A DNA stretch of 64,000 bases, from the NCBI GenBank assembly GCA_963693085.1, contig OY856410.1, positions 885,299,335-885,363,334 on the forward strand. The letters run 5' to 3'. How positions within the stretch are numbered: the stretch's first letter is position 1; each line of letters opens with the position of its first letter. Under the pieces are notes generated by a model. It did no database searches. It worked only from the letters and a program-made list of their open reading frames with translations, and was not told where the DNA came from. Shown piece by piece: positions 47,877 through 60,328 of this stretch. This DNA is from Alisma plantago-aquatica. Taxonomy: Eukaryota > Streptophyta > Magnoliopsida > Alismatales > Alismataceae. The translations under genes were made by a program, and so were the position numbers.

Positions 47877-48445
47877 AATTATCCAACCCTTACCAGGATT
47901 TCGTCCCCAAAATCATCAACTAAAACATTAAGAGAAAAGAGTAGGGTATTTCCTCCTCATCTCTTCCTCTAGTTCCCATGTAGATTATTCAATGCCACGG
48001 TGGTTCCAGAGGACTTTCACAAGACATATATCTTTCTTTTTCAGCTTTTTGATTCTCCTATTGAGAATCAACACAGGTCCTTCAACATAAGATATATCAT
48101 CATTTAGTTCTACCTCCACAGGTTGAGAACTAACTCCATGTCAGGATGACACTTTCTCAACATAGAGATATGGAACACTGGATGCAACTTGTGCAACTTA
48201 GGTGGTAACTCCAGCTTATAAGCTACCTTTCCAATTCGTTCAATGATTGGATAAGGCCCCATAAATCTAGGAGCTAACTTTCCCTTTCTTCCAAATCTAA
48301 CAACTCAATTCCAAGGTGAGACCTTGAGATATACTCTGTCTCCAACTTGGAATTTTAAAGGTCTATGATGCTTATTAGCATAAGATTTCTATCTATCCTG
48401 AGTAGCTTTCAACTGTTGTTGTATTACTTTAATCTTCTCGGTTGT
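47877..48445 (-). pseudogene. Gyp1: integrase C-terminus with chromodomain-like tail
   Basis: Reverse reading gives KFQVGDRVYLKVSPW, then a [11 protein letters not shown] segment and [21 protein letters not shown], the standard C-terminal integrase domain of plant gypsy Pol. A KVLWNHRGIE/TWELEEEMRRKYPTLF segment follows, matching the end of chromovirus Pol, where a chromodomain directs integration to heterochromatin. Several stops and frameshifts are present. GGGGACGAAATCCTGGTAAGG and GTTGGATAATT lie between Pol and the LTR as the purine-rich boundary. Confidence 0.82.
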
Positions 48446-48988
48446 CTACTGAACTAGCTCAGGACCCAAAAGTTGGTACTCCCCTATTTCATACCAACAT
48501 AAAGGATATCTACAACATCTACCATATAATGCTTCATATGGTGCCATCCCAATACTGTACTGATAGCTATTATTATAAGCAAATTCTAACAAGATCGGGT
48601 GTAGATCCCAACTTCCTACAAATTGAAGGACACATGCCCTAAGCAAGTCCTCCAAAGTTTGTATGGTCCTTTCACATTGTCCATCTGTCTGTGGGTGAAA
48701 GGTTGTACTAAACCTTAATTGCGTACCCAAATCTTTATGGAGTGACTCCCAAAAATGACTCGTGAACTGGGGACCTCTATCAGATACAATAGTGGTTGGA
48801 ACCCCATGTAAACGCACTATCTCATCTATGTATATGTGTGCAAGCTTCTCAACAGTGTAGGTTGTTTTGATAGGAATAAAATGTGATGTCTTAGTCAACC
48901 TATCAACTATCACCTAAATGAAATCATGACTTTTGGTTGTTCTAGGCAAACCAACCCCAAAGTCCATAGTCACATGATCCCATTTCCA
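48446..48988 (-). pseudogene. Gyp1: integrase catalytic core
   Basis: The reverse frame 48446-48913 is open for 155 codons. The D,D-35-E triad is complete: Asp4 in VDRLTK, Asp45 in SDRGPQF, Glu81 in QCERTIQ, with exactly 35 residues between the last two. It continues with AYNNSYQYSIGMAPYEALYG, the usual wording of plant gypsy integrase. A stop at about 48914-48916 separates it from the upstream WDFISM-like part (48917-48988). The core is preserved but no longer in one frame with the rest of Pol. Confidence 0.9.
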
Positions 48989-49345
48989 CTATGGTATAGG
49001 CAGAGGTTGCATTGTTCCTGCGGGCTTTTGATGTTCAGCTTTAACTTGATGACACACCAGACATGGCATAACAAACTCATCAACATTCTTCTTCAAACCA
49101 GGATGCCAATACATATCTTTCAAGTTATGATACTTCTTGGTGCTTCCTGGATGCATAGCATACATCGACGAATGAGCTTCTTCCAGGACTAACTTTCTCA
49201 AGTTATCGACATCAGGTACTATCATCCTACCATGATAACAAGCTACTTGATCATCTGAATCATGGAAACCATCTTGTTTCTCACTACCATACTCTGACCT
49301 GATCTGTTGAACCACAACATCAGCCTGTTGTGCTTCTTTAATCTG
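48989..49345 (-). pseudogene. Gyp1: integrase zinc-binding (HHCC) domain
   Basis: The reverse frame 48989-49315 reads EEAHSSMYAMHPGSTKKYH, then YWHPGLKKNV and CLVCHQVKAEHQKP. The HHCC residues are visible (His in EEAH, His in MHPG, Cys pair in PCLVCHQ). A stop at 49346-49348 separates it from the RNase H frame. Confidence 0.9.
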
Positions 49346-50089
49346 CTATCTCAGAGTAGGTTTCACTTGCATCTCAGCTAACAACCCAAATATCAACGAT
49401 ACTTTAAGTTTTACATTATCTTGCCTTAAAGAGATAAACATATCTCTCTTAGATAACCCTAAGGAGTTTAACTTTGCTTTATCTAAGGCTGGTCTTGCTG
49501 ATTTTCTATTTAAAGCATCAGCAACCACATTAGCTTTCCCTAGATGATAATCAATTGTACAATCATAGTCCTTGATTAACTCCATCCAGTGGTGTTGCCT
49601 CATGTTCATCTCATGCTGAGAAAAGATATATTTTAAATTCTTATGGTCTGTGAAAATTTGGAATGTATCTCCATAGAGAAAATGTCTCCAGATCTTCAAG
49701 GCATGTACCACAATAGCTAGCTCTAGATCGTGTGTCAGATAATTCTCCTCGTGTTTCCTAAGCTGTCGAGAAGCAAAAGAAATCACTTTCTTATCCTGCA
49801 TCAAAACACATCCTAGACCGTTCTTGGATGCATCACAGAAGATTATGTACCCCTTCCCTTGCTCAGGTAATACTAACACAGGTGCACTTGTTAACCTTTC
49901 CTTCAGCATCTGAAAAGATTGTTGGCACTTGTCATTCCAGACAAAAGGAACCTCTTTCCTGGTCAACTTGGTTAGGGGTAAAGCTATAGAACTGAATTTC
50001 TTAATGAACCTCCTGTAATAGCCTGCCAATCCTAGGAAACTACGTATCTCCGTCGGTGTCTTTGGTTGTTCCCATTGCAAGACAGATTT
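49346..50089 (-). pseudogene. Gyp1: RT thumb/connection and RNase H
   Basis: The reverse frame is open from the A3 junction. It starts in the RT C-terminal wording [21 protein letters not shown], then RNase H with FCDAS (first Asp), the [11 protein letters not shown] region (Glu) and [11 protein letters not shown] (next Asp), then VADALNRK. The first five residues of the apparent ORF (above 50089) come from the inserted LTR, not from Pol. The upstream RT half resumes at 60329. Confidence 0.92.
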
Positions 50090-50798
50090 TGTAACATCCA
50101 TGACCTGGGTTATGCTTTAACCCTAGGTGTTTTGCTTAAGAAAGATAATTATATGCTTGATACTATCTTTTGAAAAGTAATTAAGGTTCAAGAGGAACTT
50201 ATATTTCATTTTAGTCCTTTTTTAATAATATTGAAAATAATATTTTGTTTGTTATGGACTAAAGTGCAATTTACCCAAGTTGAGGGGTTAATTTACAAAT
50301 GTTACATGATAATATGTTCCTCATGTGTTGAAGCATCATGGGAATGAAAATGATGCAGATGTATGGATAGTGAAAGCCTGAGTACCAAGTAAGTGTTGAT
50401 AAAGCAATGTTTGTGCATTAAGACCTAGTTTTGGTGTAATGTGTAATTTACCCAAAACCCAGGGTTCAATATGTATTTTAACACTTCAATAAGGTGCTTA
50501 ATATTCTTGGCATCTTGTAGAGGCAATAAAATGAGAGGGGCATCTCATTTGAGCTACTTTGAAGGAGAGAGAATCTTGATATTAAAATAATCAAGATTTA
50601 ATCATAAATGGAACTTTACTTCAAATTAAGGCAAGAATAAACATAATAATTGAAGGGCATTAAACCAAAAACGAGATGGTTGGGTTTTTTCAAGTGTGAA
50701 AACCTTTGTGCCTTTTCTAGGCCACGAAATATCTAACTTGAGTGGAGAATCCACTCACCTTAAGTTAATGGAAAGTAATGTCCACTAAAAATGGGATA

Positions 50799-51143
50799 TT
50801 AATATAATATGATTAAGGTGCTTAATTTCTTTTTCCTTAATTCATGGATAATGGAAGGGAATTTGGAGATAAGGAAGATATCTTTGCATGCACGGAATTG
50901 AGGAGGAAGAGGTGGCACAATTTTTGGAATTAAAGGATTTTTATAAGGCATTTTCTCTCTCATCGATTTTCTTATAAAAAGACCCTTTACCACTCGAACC
51001 AAGGACTTTTTCGAATCCACTTCTTTCCTTTGCTTGAAAAAACGATCAAGGGAGCTAGGGAAATCAGGAAGATGACCCTCAACCTGTTGATAAGCTTCTT
51101 GACCTTCTTTCATCTTGATTTCATGATGGAAATCACAAATCAA
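50799..51143 (-). other. Antisense ORF in LTR A3 similar to one in A2
   Basis: 114 codons antisense to the LTR. The segment CDFHHEIKMKEGQEAYQQV resembles CDFHHEFKVKGIQEAYQQV of the antisense ORF at 46773-46991 in A2. No domain is recognised. The likeness may simply reflect DNA similarity of the LTRs, and the copy in A4 (around 57150-57400) is broken. Confidence 0.35.
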
Positions 51144-52734
51144 TGCATGATTCCTTCATATCTCGATCCCATCTTCACTTCTAACCATTCCTTTTCACCC
51201 AAAAGCTTGAGGAACGATCCTTGTGGTGTGAAAAAGCTACTTACACCATTGTTGACATAAATCTCCAAGATTTGAAGCTCAATTGAAGGCGGGTTATATA
51301 ACTTGAACCCCTATTCATTGTTATTGATTTCAATTTCTCAATCAACTATGTTTTATTGCTCTTCTTTCAATTTCTTTGATTAGTTGATGCAATTACCATG
51401 ATAATGGTAGTAGTTTTCGATGGTCTAAGGCTTGATGATGATAACATCATCTTAGGCTTACTTTCCAACAATTTTGTATTGCAAACGGTTTTAAGGTTTA
51501 GGTCCAAACGGTTTTACCAAACCGTTAGGAGACCAAACTGTTTCCAAACCGTTTGGAGGCTTGGACCCCAAACCGTTTAGAGGAGTTGACCATTTGGAAG
51601 GGTTGACCATTTGAGGTTAGAACCCTAGAACATGTTAGATGATGATACATTTGATCCAATTGATTAATTCAATGTATAGACAATCCTCCAAGTGGAAACC
51701 CTAATCGACTAAGTGCTGAATTTGCAATTAATTAAGTTGATGTTTTGGGTTGATTAGCCCAAACGGTTTCAAAACAATTTGGAGGTCACCCCAAATGGTC
51801 TAAATACCGTTTTGAGGTCAACCACGACCATTTGGAGGTCTAGGGTTGAATATGGTTGAGTAATTGAAGAGTTAGAGATATTAAATCAAAGTGCAATCAA
51901 TAACTATATTGATGATCAATCCAATGACCTAAACCCTAATTGGATTTCACAAATTTTAATGAATTATGAGGAAAATTACCTCAAGACCGTTTAGAGGTCA
52001 TCCACATGACCTCAAGACCGTTTGAGGTCAGGTCATATCATAAGTTGATTATGGTTCATTGTTTTCAATTGGATTAGTTCCACAATGTTAAGCATTGATG
52101 GTTCCTTCATTCCAAAACCCAAATTGAAGGAGTCTTGATTATAAACCCTAGTTTAATTGGGTTTCAAACCCTGATTGATGGTCTAATTAAGGGGTGATTC
52201 TATGGTTAAATGGATGAATGAATCAAGTATTCAATTGAAGGCAGTTCATGGATTGAAACCTTGAAATGATTAAGTATTGAAACACCTTTTTGGTCCATTC
52301 GGTTTTGAGAGGATTTGGACCAAACGGTATCAAGACCGTTTGGGACCAAATGATCCCAAACCATTTGGAGACCCAAGCTCATTCAGTTTCAACACTTTCT
52401 AGCTCATTCGGTTTCAAGGCAATGTTTTCTTAAATGGTTTCAAGGGCAATATACCCAAATGGTTTTAAATCGTTTGAACTTTGAAAGTCCAAGACCGTTT
52501 AAGGTTTAAGTAGGCAAGACCATTTGAGGTTCAAAATGGTTAATCCATTTGTATATCTTTTGTAATTGAACATTCAATTGGTCAGTTCATTTGAATAATC
52601 ATGTGATTGAAGGATCAATTGATCAAATCTTCTAGACATCCTAGAAGAGGATGAGAGAGAGAGAGAAATTTATACATGCAAGATAATCATGTAGCAACCA
52701 AGCCTAACACATTCAAAGTAAGTGTGATATACAA

Positions 52735-52935
52735 TTAGGGTATGATCCTTGGTAAAGAGATCATGAAACCCTAATTGAGTTAATTGATGAACTCAAACCC
52801 TAAATTTGGGCAATTTTGAATGAAACCCTAATCTATGAAGATAATGTGATGTTAATTTAGGGTAATGACATGAGTAACCCTAATTCATGATATTTTGATG
52901 TAAAACCCTAATTTAGATGAATAGTAAACCCTAAT
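52735..52935 (+). other. Telobox-like array in LTR A3, left of A4
   Basis: Five exact AAACCCTA motifs in 200 bp. Five more follow after the A4 insertion at 58335-58545, giving ten in about 410 bp of uninterrupted LTR. A4 landed inside this array, duplicating CTAAT from a CCCTAAT motif. Confidence 0.85.
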
Positions 52936-53423
52936 TGTGGCATCCAACTTATGAAAACAGGATTAATTAATGCGGAAGCAAATTATTAGCAGCGGAATTA
53001 CTAAAAATCACTAAAAATTTAAAACTTTTTGTAAAGAAATCCACAAATGGTAAAACTCTATCATAAAGAACCAAAGTAAGTTATTTACATGTCGATTCAT
53101 CAGTACATCTATGTATCATCTCATCTCGAGAGTCATAACATTGACTGCCCAGTTAAACTGTACATAAGCAGTATACAAAATCTCGAGGCATCAAACCAAA
53201 AATCTCAGATCTATATCAAACCATCTACTGACTCCTAGGACCTGAGAGTACAGAGACGACACATAGGACTCTCTATATAGAAGACTTGACAAATAGTGTC
53301 TCCACCTGTGGATCACTGCTGTCCTTGTTGTTGTTGTTGCTGCTGTGGCTGCTTTTGCTGCTCACCCACTGAAGGGTTTCTTCTTCCACGACGTTTACCT
53401 AAAAAGTTGAATCCCATGGGGGT

Positions 53424-53463
53424 GAGACAATTGAAAATTGTCCCAGCGAGAGATATAACTCTC
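53424..53463 (-). other. Paired hairpins of family A LTR, copy A4
   Basis: In LTR direction, hairpin I GAGAG-TTATAT-CTCTC (53448-53463) and hairpin II GGGACAATT-TTC-AATTGTCTC (53424-53444), nine pairs with one G-U. Confidence 0.78.
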
Positions 53464-54794
53464 TGCCAGAAACATTTTTATTGTTGATAATAGAATAACA
53501 CTGAGCAGTAGAATTATAATTATTCAACAGCAGATAAATCATTGATTGAGCTAAGTAGAGCAGTATTCTCTGTGCAATCATTTCAATTATAACTTGATTA
53601 AGTAGCAAGTCATTCATTTAATAAGGAATATGAAGAGCATGCATATCCTTTATCTTTCTGAGACATAATAAACGATGTATCATCAAACATTAATTCTCGT
53701 AATTCAACCCTAAGAAAATATGCTACACAACTTATTACATTTTACGATCATATTTATGCCATGAGGAGATGAGGTATACCGCTCATACTCCAACCGACCA
53801 TTGTGAAATCGAAATCAGTACCATGCATAGGTCATCAGAAGAGCCAGATTTCTATGACCTCATCTTCCTTAGTCAGTATGAGGAAGAGCATGCAGAACAT
53901 CTTGTGTATCTGCTATAATATAGCTTTCCAGGGTATACTGGCAACTTTGCTATTAGAGTTACAGTGGCATGATGTACTCTCTTCGCAATCGAGGGATTTC
54001 TTGTTTATCTCACATCGATTCAACATTAATACCATCATCGGAAGATTAGTGATGATACATAATCCTGACATATACATATAATGAAGGATTGAGAGATTTA
54101 GTATTTATCTCACATCAATTCCTCCATTAGGGCGTAAGGATATTCACGCCCATTACCCCCACATACTCAAAAGTATGCTCTCCAGGAGTTCCCTTAGAAA
54201 AACCTATTTCACCATCACCTAACTACTGACGATGATGGATCTATGGTCAGGGCTCTACATGATATCATTTCACTTGATTAATTAAGTATATTACAACATT
54301 CTTTTAGCATCAGGCCTGTTTTCAAGCATAAACCATTATAACAATTTCTATCAAGAATGAGTACTATTTCTATCAAGTTCATTTCACAACTTTGTTAACA
54401 TTGGGATCTCAATCCCTTATCATTTCATCATCATGATTCAAGAATATGGGTGTTCAACCCCTTAGATCATCAATGTACTTGTTACCACTTTAATAGGTAA
54501 CATAATGCTAACAAGTCATTTGACAGTGTACACATGATAATTGCAATGCAGGTATTTCACATGGCTCTTACAGCCTATCCATCTCTTTTGTTACCTTTCA
54601 CTAGGCAACGTAGCATATCATTGCTTACAAAGCTCATAAAATACTTTCAATAAGCAAAGCATCATAGCTCATACCTGGCTATATTCAATATCTCATAAAA
54701 CCTGTATGATTAGCACAAATGATAATAGATATATCAATTTCATACCAGCATAGTGCAAAACAATTATGACATCATTATTCAAGGGTTACACCAC

Positions 54795-55270
54795 TATACC
54801 CTTGCTAGGGTTAGGGTTTCCCTTTTCATTTCGATTAGGGTTGATCATCCCCTCAGCTCAATTAGAATTAATGACTCATCACTTCATTATCCAACCTTAG
54901 AGCTCTCATGTTATATAATATAACCCAGAATTAGGGTTTCACACTTCCATTTACCTTATTAGGAATTAGGGTTTACTATTCACATCACATCACCCTTGAT
55001 TAGGGTTTAAGTTCAATAACCCACAATTAGGGTTTACTATTCTTATCACATCACCCTAGATTAGGGTTTACTATTCACATCACATCACCCTAGATTAGGG
55101 TTTACTATTCATTTCAAGTAGGAGTGATCATCAAAGTACCTTGAATTAAGGTTTATCATGTCATCACTATGAATTAAGATCATATCATCATCATATATTA
55201 GGATTTCACCCATCAATGCCCTTAATTAGGGTTATGATTCATTAAACTTCATAATTAGGATTTCATGATC
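54795..55270 (-). other. Telobox-like array in LTR A4
   Basis: Seven exact TAGGGTTT motifs and several one-mismatch copies in about 480 bp, partly in a short tandem phrase CACATCACCCTAGATTAGGG (near 55043 and 55078). Confidence 0.85.
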
Positions 55271-56149
55271 TCACTATGATGGATCATACCCTAATTAGGC
55301 ATTCATTCATATTAGAAGTCCAATACTTAATTATCATCCATGTAGGAAATCTTCTCTTTCATCTTCTAAAGATGATGTTTGCTTCAGTCTTGATTAGGTT
55401 AAGTCAACTCACTCTTGAAGAGGAATTGACATCGTGGGTTCTGTCATTATCACCATGATCATTAAGGCTTAATTATTTAAAGGGTACTAATAACCCTACC
55501 TCATTAGGGTATAAATACTATAATCACCTTTGATTACATCATGTATTAGTCAACTAATCACTTTGTCCTTTAACCACTTTAAGAATCCATGCAGTTTTGG
55601 TTAATTATCCACCAAACAGTTTTGGCCTAATAGAATCTAAATGGTCTTGACCAATTCAGACCTCAAACGGTCTTGAGAAACCAATGAAACCGTTTGCTAA
55701 AGTACCACCTTGAAATTGTTTAGTAAAGTAGGTGGTGAAGACCGTTTGCCCAAAGTTGACTTTTGAAACCGCATGAACTCAATCGGTTTGGAAACCGCAT
55801 GAACCTAAATAGTTTGGGATCGTTTGGTCCCAAACGGTCTTGAGACCGTTCGGTCCAAACCTCCTCAAAACCGCAAGGACCAAAAAGGGTCTCAACCATT
55901 CCAATTAAATTAGGGTTTCCAATGTTGGTTCCTTCAACCATTGAATCTATGGAACTACTCATCAATTGGGCCTATCACCATGCTTCAATTGAGTTAATTA
56001 GGTCAACCTTCAACTGATTTGACCCTCAATTGATCATAAATTAGGGTTTGAATCAATTGGATTAGGGTTTGGAATTGATGAACCTTCAACATTATACAAT
56101 GTGAAACTAGTTACTTTCAAACTATTAGACCATCATCCAAAATGGACAT

Positions 56150-56960
56150 GACCTGACCCCAAACGGTCTTGAGGTCGTTTGGATGACCTCCAAATGTTCT
56201 TGAGACCGTTTTCCCATGTCCACATAAAAATACAAGTCAACCAATTAGGGTTTGGTTCATTGGATTGCTCACCAAATCAACAATTGATTACTCTTCAACT
56301 CAATACCTTTAGATCTCCAAACACCTCACTGTAGTCAACCCTAGACCTCCAAACGGTGTTGGGTGACCCCCAAACGGTCTTGGGATCGTTTGGATGACCT
56401 CCAAACGGTATTGAGACCATTTTCCCATCACATCATCATCAACCATGTCATTCAATTAAAGTTTGGATCCTACGATTGGTCACCAAATCAGCACTTGATT
56501 GTACTTCAACTTAATATCTTTGGACCTTCAATTGCTCAACCATACTTAACCCTAGACCTACAAACGGTCTTGGGTGACCCCAAAACGGTCTTGAGACCGT
56601 TTGGTTGATCCCCAAACGGTTGTGAAACCGTTTGGGTCAATCAACCCAAGTTTCAAACTCAAACACTTATGAAATTAGCACTCAACCCGATTAGGGTTTT
56701 GGTGATTGTTGGACCTTCAACTCATGAACCAATTGGAACTAATCAATTATATTTAGTGGATAAATAACCAACATTATTAGCAACAAATTCCCAAATGGTC
56801 AACCCTGGTCAACACCTCCAAATGGTCTGAAACCGTTTGCTCTCATGCGGTTTGGTGAAACCGTTTCATCTCAAACGGTTTGAAACCGTTTGCTCCCAAA
56901 CGGTTTGGGAAACCGTTTGAGCAACTTAGGAGACCGTTTGACCTGGGATTTTTCTTGGAT
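56150..56960. other. Palindrome clusters AAACGGTC/GACCGTTT in LTR A4
   Basis: Repeated short inverted repeats with arms AAACGGTCT/AGACCGTTT or AAACGGTTT/AAACCGTTT and 0-4 base spacers, for example 56158-56177, 56584-56603, 56612-56631, and three more at 56836-56936. Single arms are scattered between them. Equivalent clusters occur in A1, A2 and A3. Confidence 0.88.
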
Positions 56961-59862
56961 AAACATATAAGATGATTTCATCATCGTTCTCCTTAGAACA
57001 ACCAAGAACAACAACCATTTTTCATGGGGATTTCAGCAATGAACCAAAAGAGTTCGAAATAGAAGAAAATAACCAACAAATCATAGAGAACTTGATGTAA
57101 TATCAATGTTTAAGGGTTAAAGTTATAAAACCCACCTCAAATCTGATCTCCAAGCTCCAAGCTCCACGGCTCTAATGGTGGATGGAGTTCCAACAACTGC
57201 CTAAGGTCCATTCTTGAGCTTTTGAATGCGCAAGTTGGCTAGAATTGGAAATCGGGTGAAGAAAACCAAGAATCAAGCATTGCTTTAGGGTTTCCACCAT
57301 GAACCCAAGGTAGAAGATGATCAAAACCTTACCAACAGGTTGTGGTCGTCCTTATCCGGCTCCTGAGATCTTCCTTGGTCTGCGAAAGCAAAGTGATAAG
57401 AGAAAAACTAAGGAAGTGATCCTTATGTGTATAGGAAAAAGAGCATGTATAAGGGGTTTTCGAAGAAAGAGAAAATGGATTATTTTCTTTTAATTCCAAA
57501 ATAATTCCCCCCCCCCTCCATTTCTTGGCCACGAAGCCATATTTATTTTCTTGCAAAACTCCATCATTATCCAAGAATTAATGGAAAAGAAATTAAGCAC
57601 CTTAAAGAGTTTTATATTAATATCCAACCGTTTAGTGGATATTACTTTTTATTATCTTATTGTGAGTGGCTTCCACTCAACCAAGATCTTTTTGTGCCAT
57701 AGAAAGGCACAAGATCGTCCAACTCTATTGCAAACACATCCTTCAACTTTTGGTTGAAGGGATCCTCAATTAATTTATTCATTTTGCATTAAATTAAATT
57801 AAAGTCCCATATATGCTTAAATCTTGATTATTTTAATGTCATGATTCTCTCTCCTCCAAAATAACTAAAATGAGGCGCCCCTCTCATTTTATTTGCTCTA
57901 CTTGATGCCAAGAAACATGATAAACCCTCTAGAGGTGATATATTGCATATTGAACCCTAGATTTTGGGTAAATTGCACATTACACCAAAACTAGGTTTTA
58001 ATGCACAAGGTTTGCTCTATAAGCTTTATCTTGATGCCCAAGCTTGTGGAAACCATACCACTACATCATATTCATTGTTATGATGTCTAAGAATCAGAGG
58101 AACATATTACCATGTGGCATTTGCAAGTTAACCCCTCAACTTGGGTAATTTGCACTTTAGTCCAAAATTAACAAAATAATGTTTCAACATCATTCAAAAA
58201 GGACTGAAATTGAAATATAAGTTCCTCAAAAACCTTAATTACTTTTCAAAAGATAAGAGCAAGCATATAATCATATTTATTAAATAAAACACCTAGGGTT
58301 GGTACATAAACCAGGTCAGGGATGTTACACTAATCGTGGGTTATTGAACATAAACCCTAAATCTAGGGTGATGTGATGTGAATAGTAAACCCTAATTAAA
58401 ATTAGGGTGAAGGTGTGTGAAACCCTAATTATGGTTTATGCTATTTAGCATGAAACCCTAATCCTGGAAAATGAAATGATGAATCATTGGTCCTAATTGA
58501 ATAAAGGGGGATGAGTAACGCTGACTGCTATAAAATGGGAAACCCTAACCCTGGTATGGGAATAGTGGCGTTACCATGGGATAATATGGAACTGAATTAT
58601 GATTGATATATATGTTATCATCTGTACTAACCATGCAGGTATCCTGAGATGATGAACATAGCCAGGTATGAGCCATGATGCGTTAATTATTGAAATTATT
58701 TATTGGGCCTTGTGTACCATAATATGCCTTGTTGCTTAGTAAGAGGTAACAAGAGAATTGTTGGGCCTCAAGTGCCAGATAAGATGCTTGTGAAGCAAGT
58801 ATCATGTGTACCTTGGTCAGATGACCTGAAGGTGATGGTTACCTGAAAAAGTGGTAACAGTGCTCTGTGATGAGCTCAGGGTTTGAATACCGAAAACTAT
58901 ATGTTTATGGCGTCAAGTTTGAAATAAGGGACTGAGATCCCAATGTCTGATAAATACTGAGAAATAACTGATGAAAACAATACATGTTTCTATTATAGCC
59001 TTTGTCCTAATAAGTTATGTTTGAAAGCTTGACTGATGTTAAAAGAATATGATAATGTACTTAATTAATCAAGTGAAAGCTATTCATGCAGTGCTCTGAC
59101 CATAGATCCATCATCGTCAGTAGTTGGTGATGGTGAAACATGTTTTCTTATGAGATTTCCTAGAGTTCGCATATTCTTGAATATGTGGGGGTCGATGGGC
59201 AAAAATATCCTTACGTCCTAATGAGGGAATTGATGGAGGGTAAATATTAAACCTCTCAATCTTTCATTGTATGTTCCGGGATGGATGTATCACTAATCTC
59301 CCGATGATGTTAATGCCAGATCGATGGAGGTAAACATGAAATCTCTCGATCACGAAGAGAGTGCAGCCGCCACTATAGCTCTATAGTGAGTTGCCACTAT
59401 ACCCTGGAAAGCTATGTAAGTAGAGACATAAGATGTCTTGCATGTAATCTCACACTGACCGAGATGTGGGAATTCATGGAAGTCGGCTCTTCCATTGACT
59501 TTGTATGGTACTAATTTTGACTTCGTAGTGATTGGTTAGAGTATGAGCAGTATACCTCATCTCCTCAGAGCTTAAGTATGTTTGAAAAATATAATCAACT
59601 TTGTAGAATATTTGCATAAGATTGAAATATGAGAACCACTGGTTGATGTTAACTTGCTTAGCATGCCCATGGTACATAAATGTTACTTATGTTCTTCAAT
59701 TCCATATTGAATAAGAGACATGTTGCCTTGTCAAGTTATAATTGAAATACTTGAATAGGATTGTTTCTCTAACCTCCATAGATAGTAATTTATCTACTAT
59801 TGAAATGTACTATCCCACTGCTCAGTTTATTTCTATTAAACTACAATTACAATGTTACGACA

Positions 59863-59903
59863 GAGAGTTATATCTCTCACTGGGGCAATTTTATAATTGT
59901 CTC
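59863..59903 (+). other. Paired hairpins of family A LTR, copy A3
   Basis: Hairpin I at 59863-59878 and hairpin II GGGGCAATT-TTAT-AATTGTCTC at 59882-59903, then ACCCCC and TTTTTAGGT. A further stem CCATCATC/GGTGATGG lies upstream at 59108-59133. Confidence 0.78.
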
Positions 59904-60328
59904 ACCCCCGTGGGATTCAACGTTTTTAGGTAGACGCATACAAAGAGGCAGAACCTCTGTAGCAGAGGAAGAGCAGCAATAGCAACATCAAGGACAATAG
60001 TAATATCCCAGGTGGGGATACTGGATGTCAAGCTTTGTACATAAAGTCATATGTGTCGTCTCTGTACTCTATGGTCCTAGGAGTCAGTAGATAATGTTTT
60101 TATAATCAACCTGAGATTTTGGTTTGATGATACATGGAATGTCCAATGTGGACCAGTATGTAAATATACTACTATGGTTTTTGTTTTAAAGAATCTCTGG
60201 TAATGGATCTTTTTATAAAAGGATTTAATTTTTAGTGATTTTTAGTAATTCCACTACTAACGATCGCTTCCGCATTAGTTAATCATGTTAGATGAGTTAA
60301 TAACATTTTGCTCAAACAATGTATCACA

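Larger units (their letters stand above)
52936..58329 (-). repeat. Solo LTR A4 (family A) nested in A3
   Basis: 5394 bp; forward reading TGTAACATCCCTGACC (58329) to GGATGCCACA (52936), with target copies CTAAT at 52931-52935 and 58330-58334. It is the most complete single copy of the family and the last insertion in this stack. Palindrome clusters lie at 55620-55900, 56150-56650 and 56810-56960; seven exact teloboxes at 54795-55270; paired hairpins at 53424-53463. The poly-Cys ORF at 53296-53487 on + comes from a CAA/CAG-like repeat and is not a gene. Confidence 0.94.
50090..60328 (+). repeat. Solo LTR A3 (family A) inserted in Gyp1 Pol, split by A4
   Basis: Starts TGTAACATCC at 50090 and ends ATGTATCACA at 60328; target copies GATTT at 50085-50089 and 60329-60333. 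Its own sequence is 50090-52935 plus 58335-60328, about 4.84 kb. It lies in the opposite orientation to its host, although both belong to the same LTR family. No internal region remains, so it is a solo LTR formed by recombination between LTRs (inference). Palindrome clusters at 51480-51600, 51740-52050 and 52290-52540; teloboxes on both sides of A4. Confidence 0.93.
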
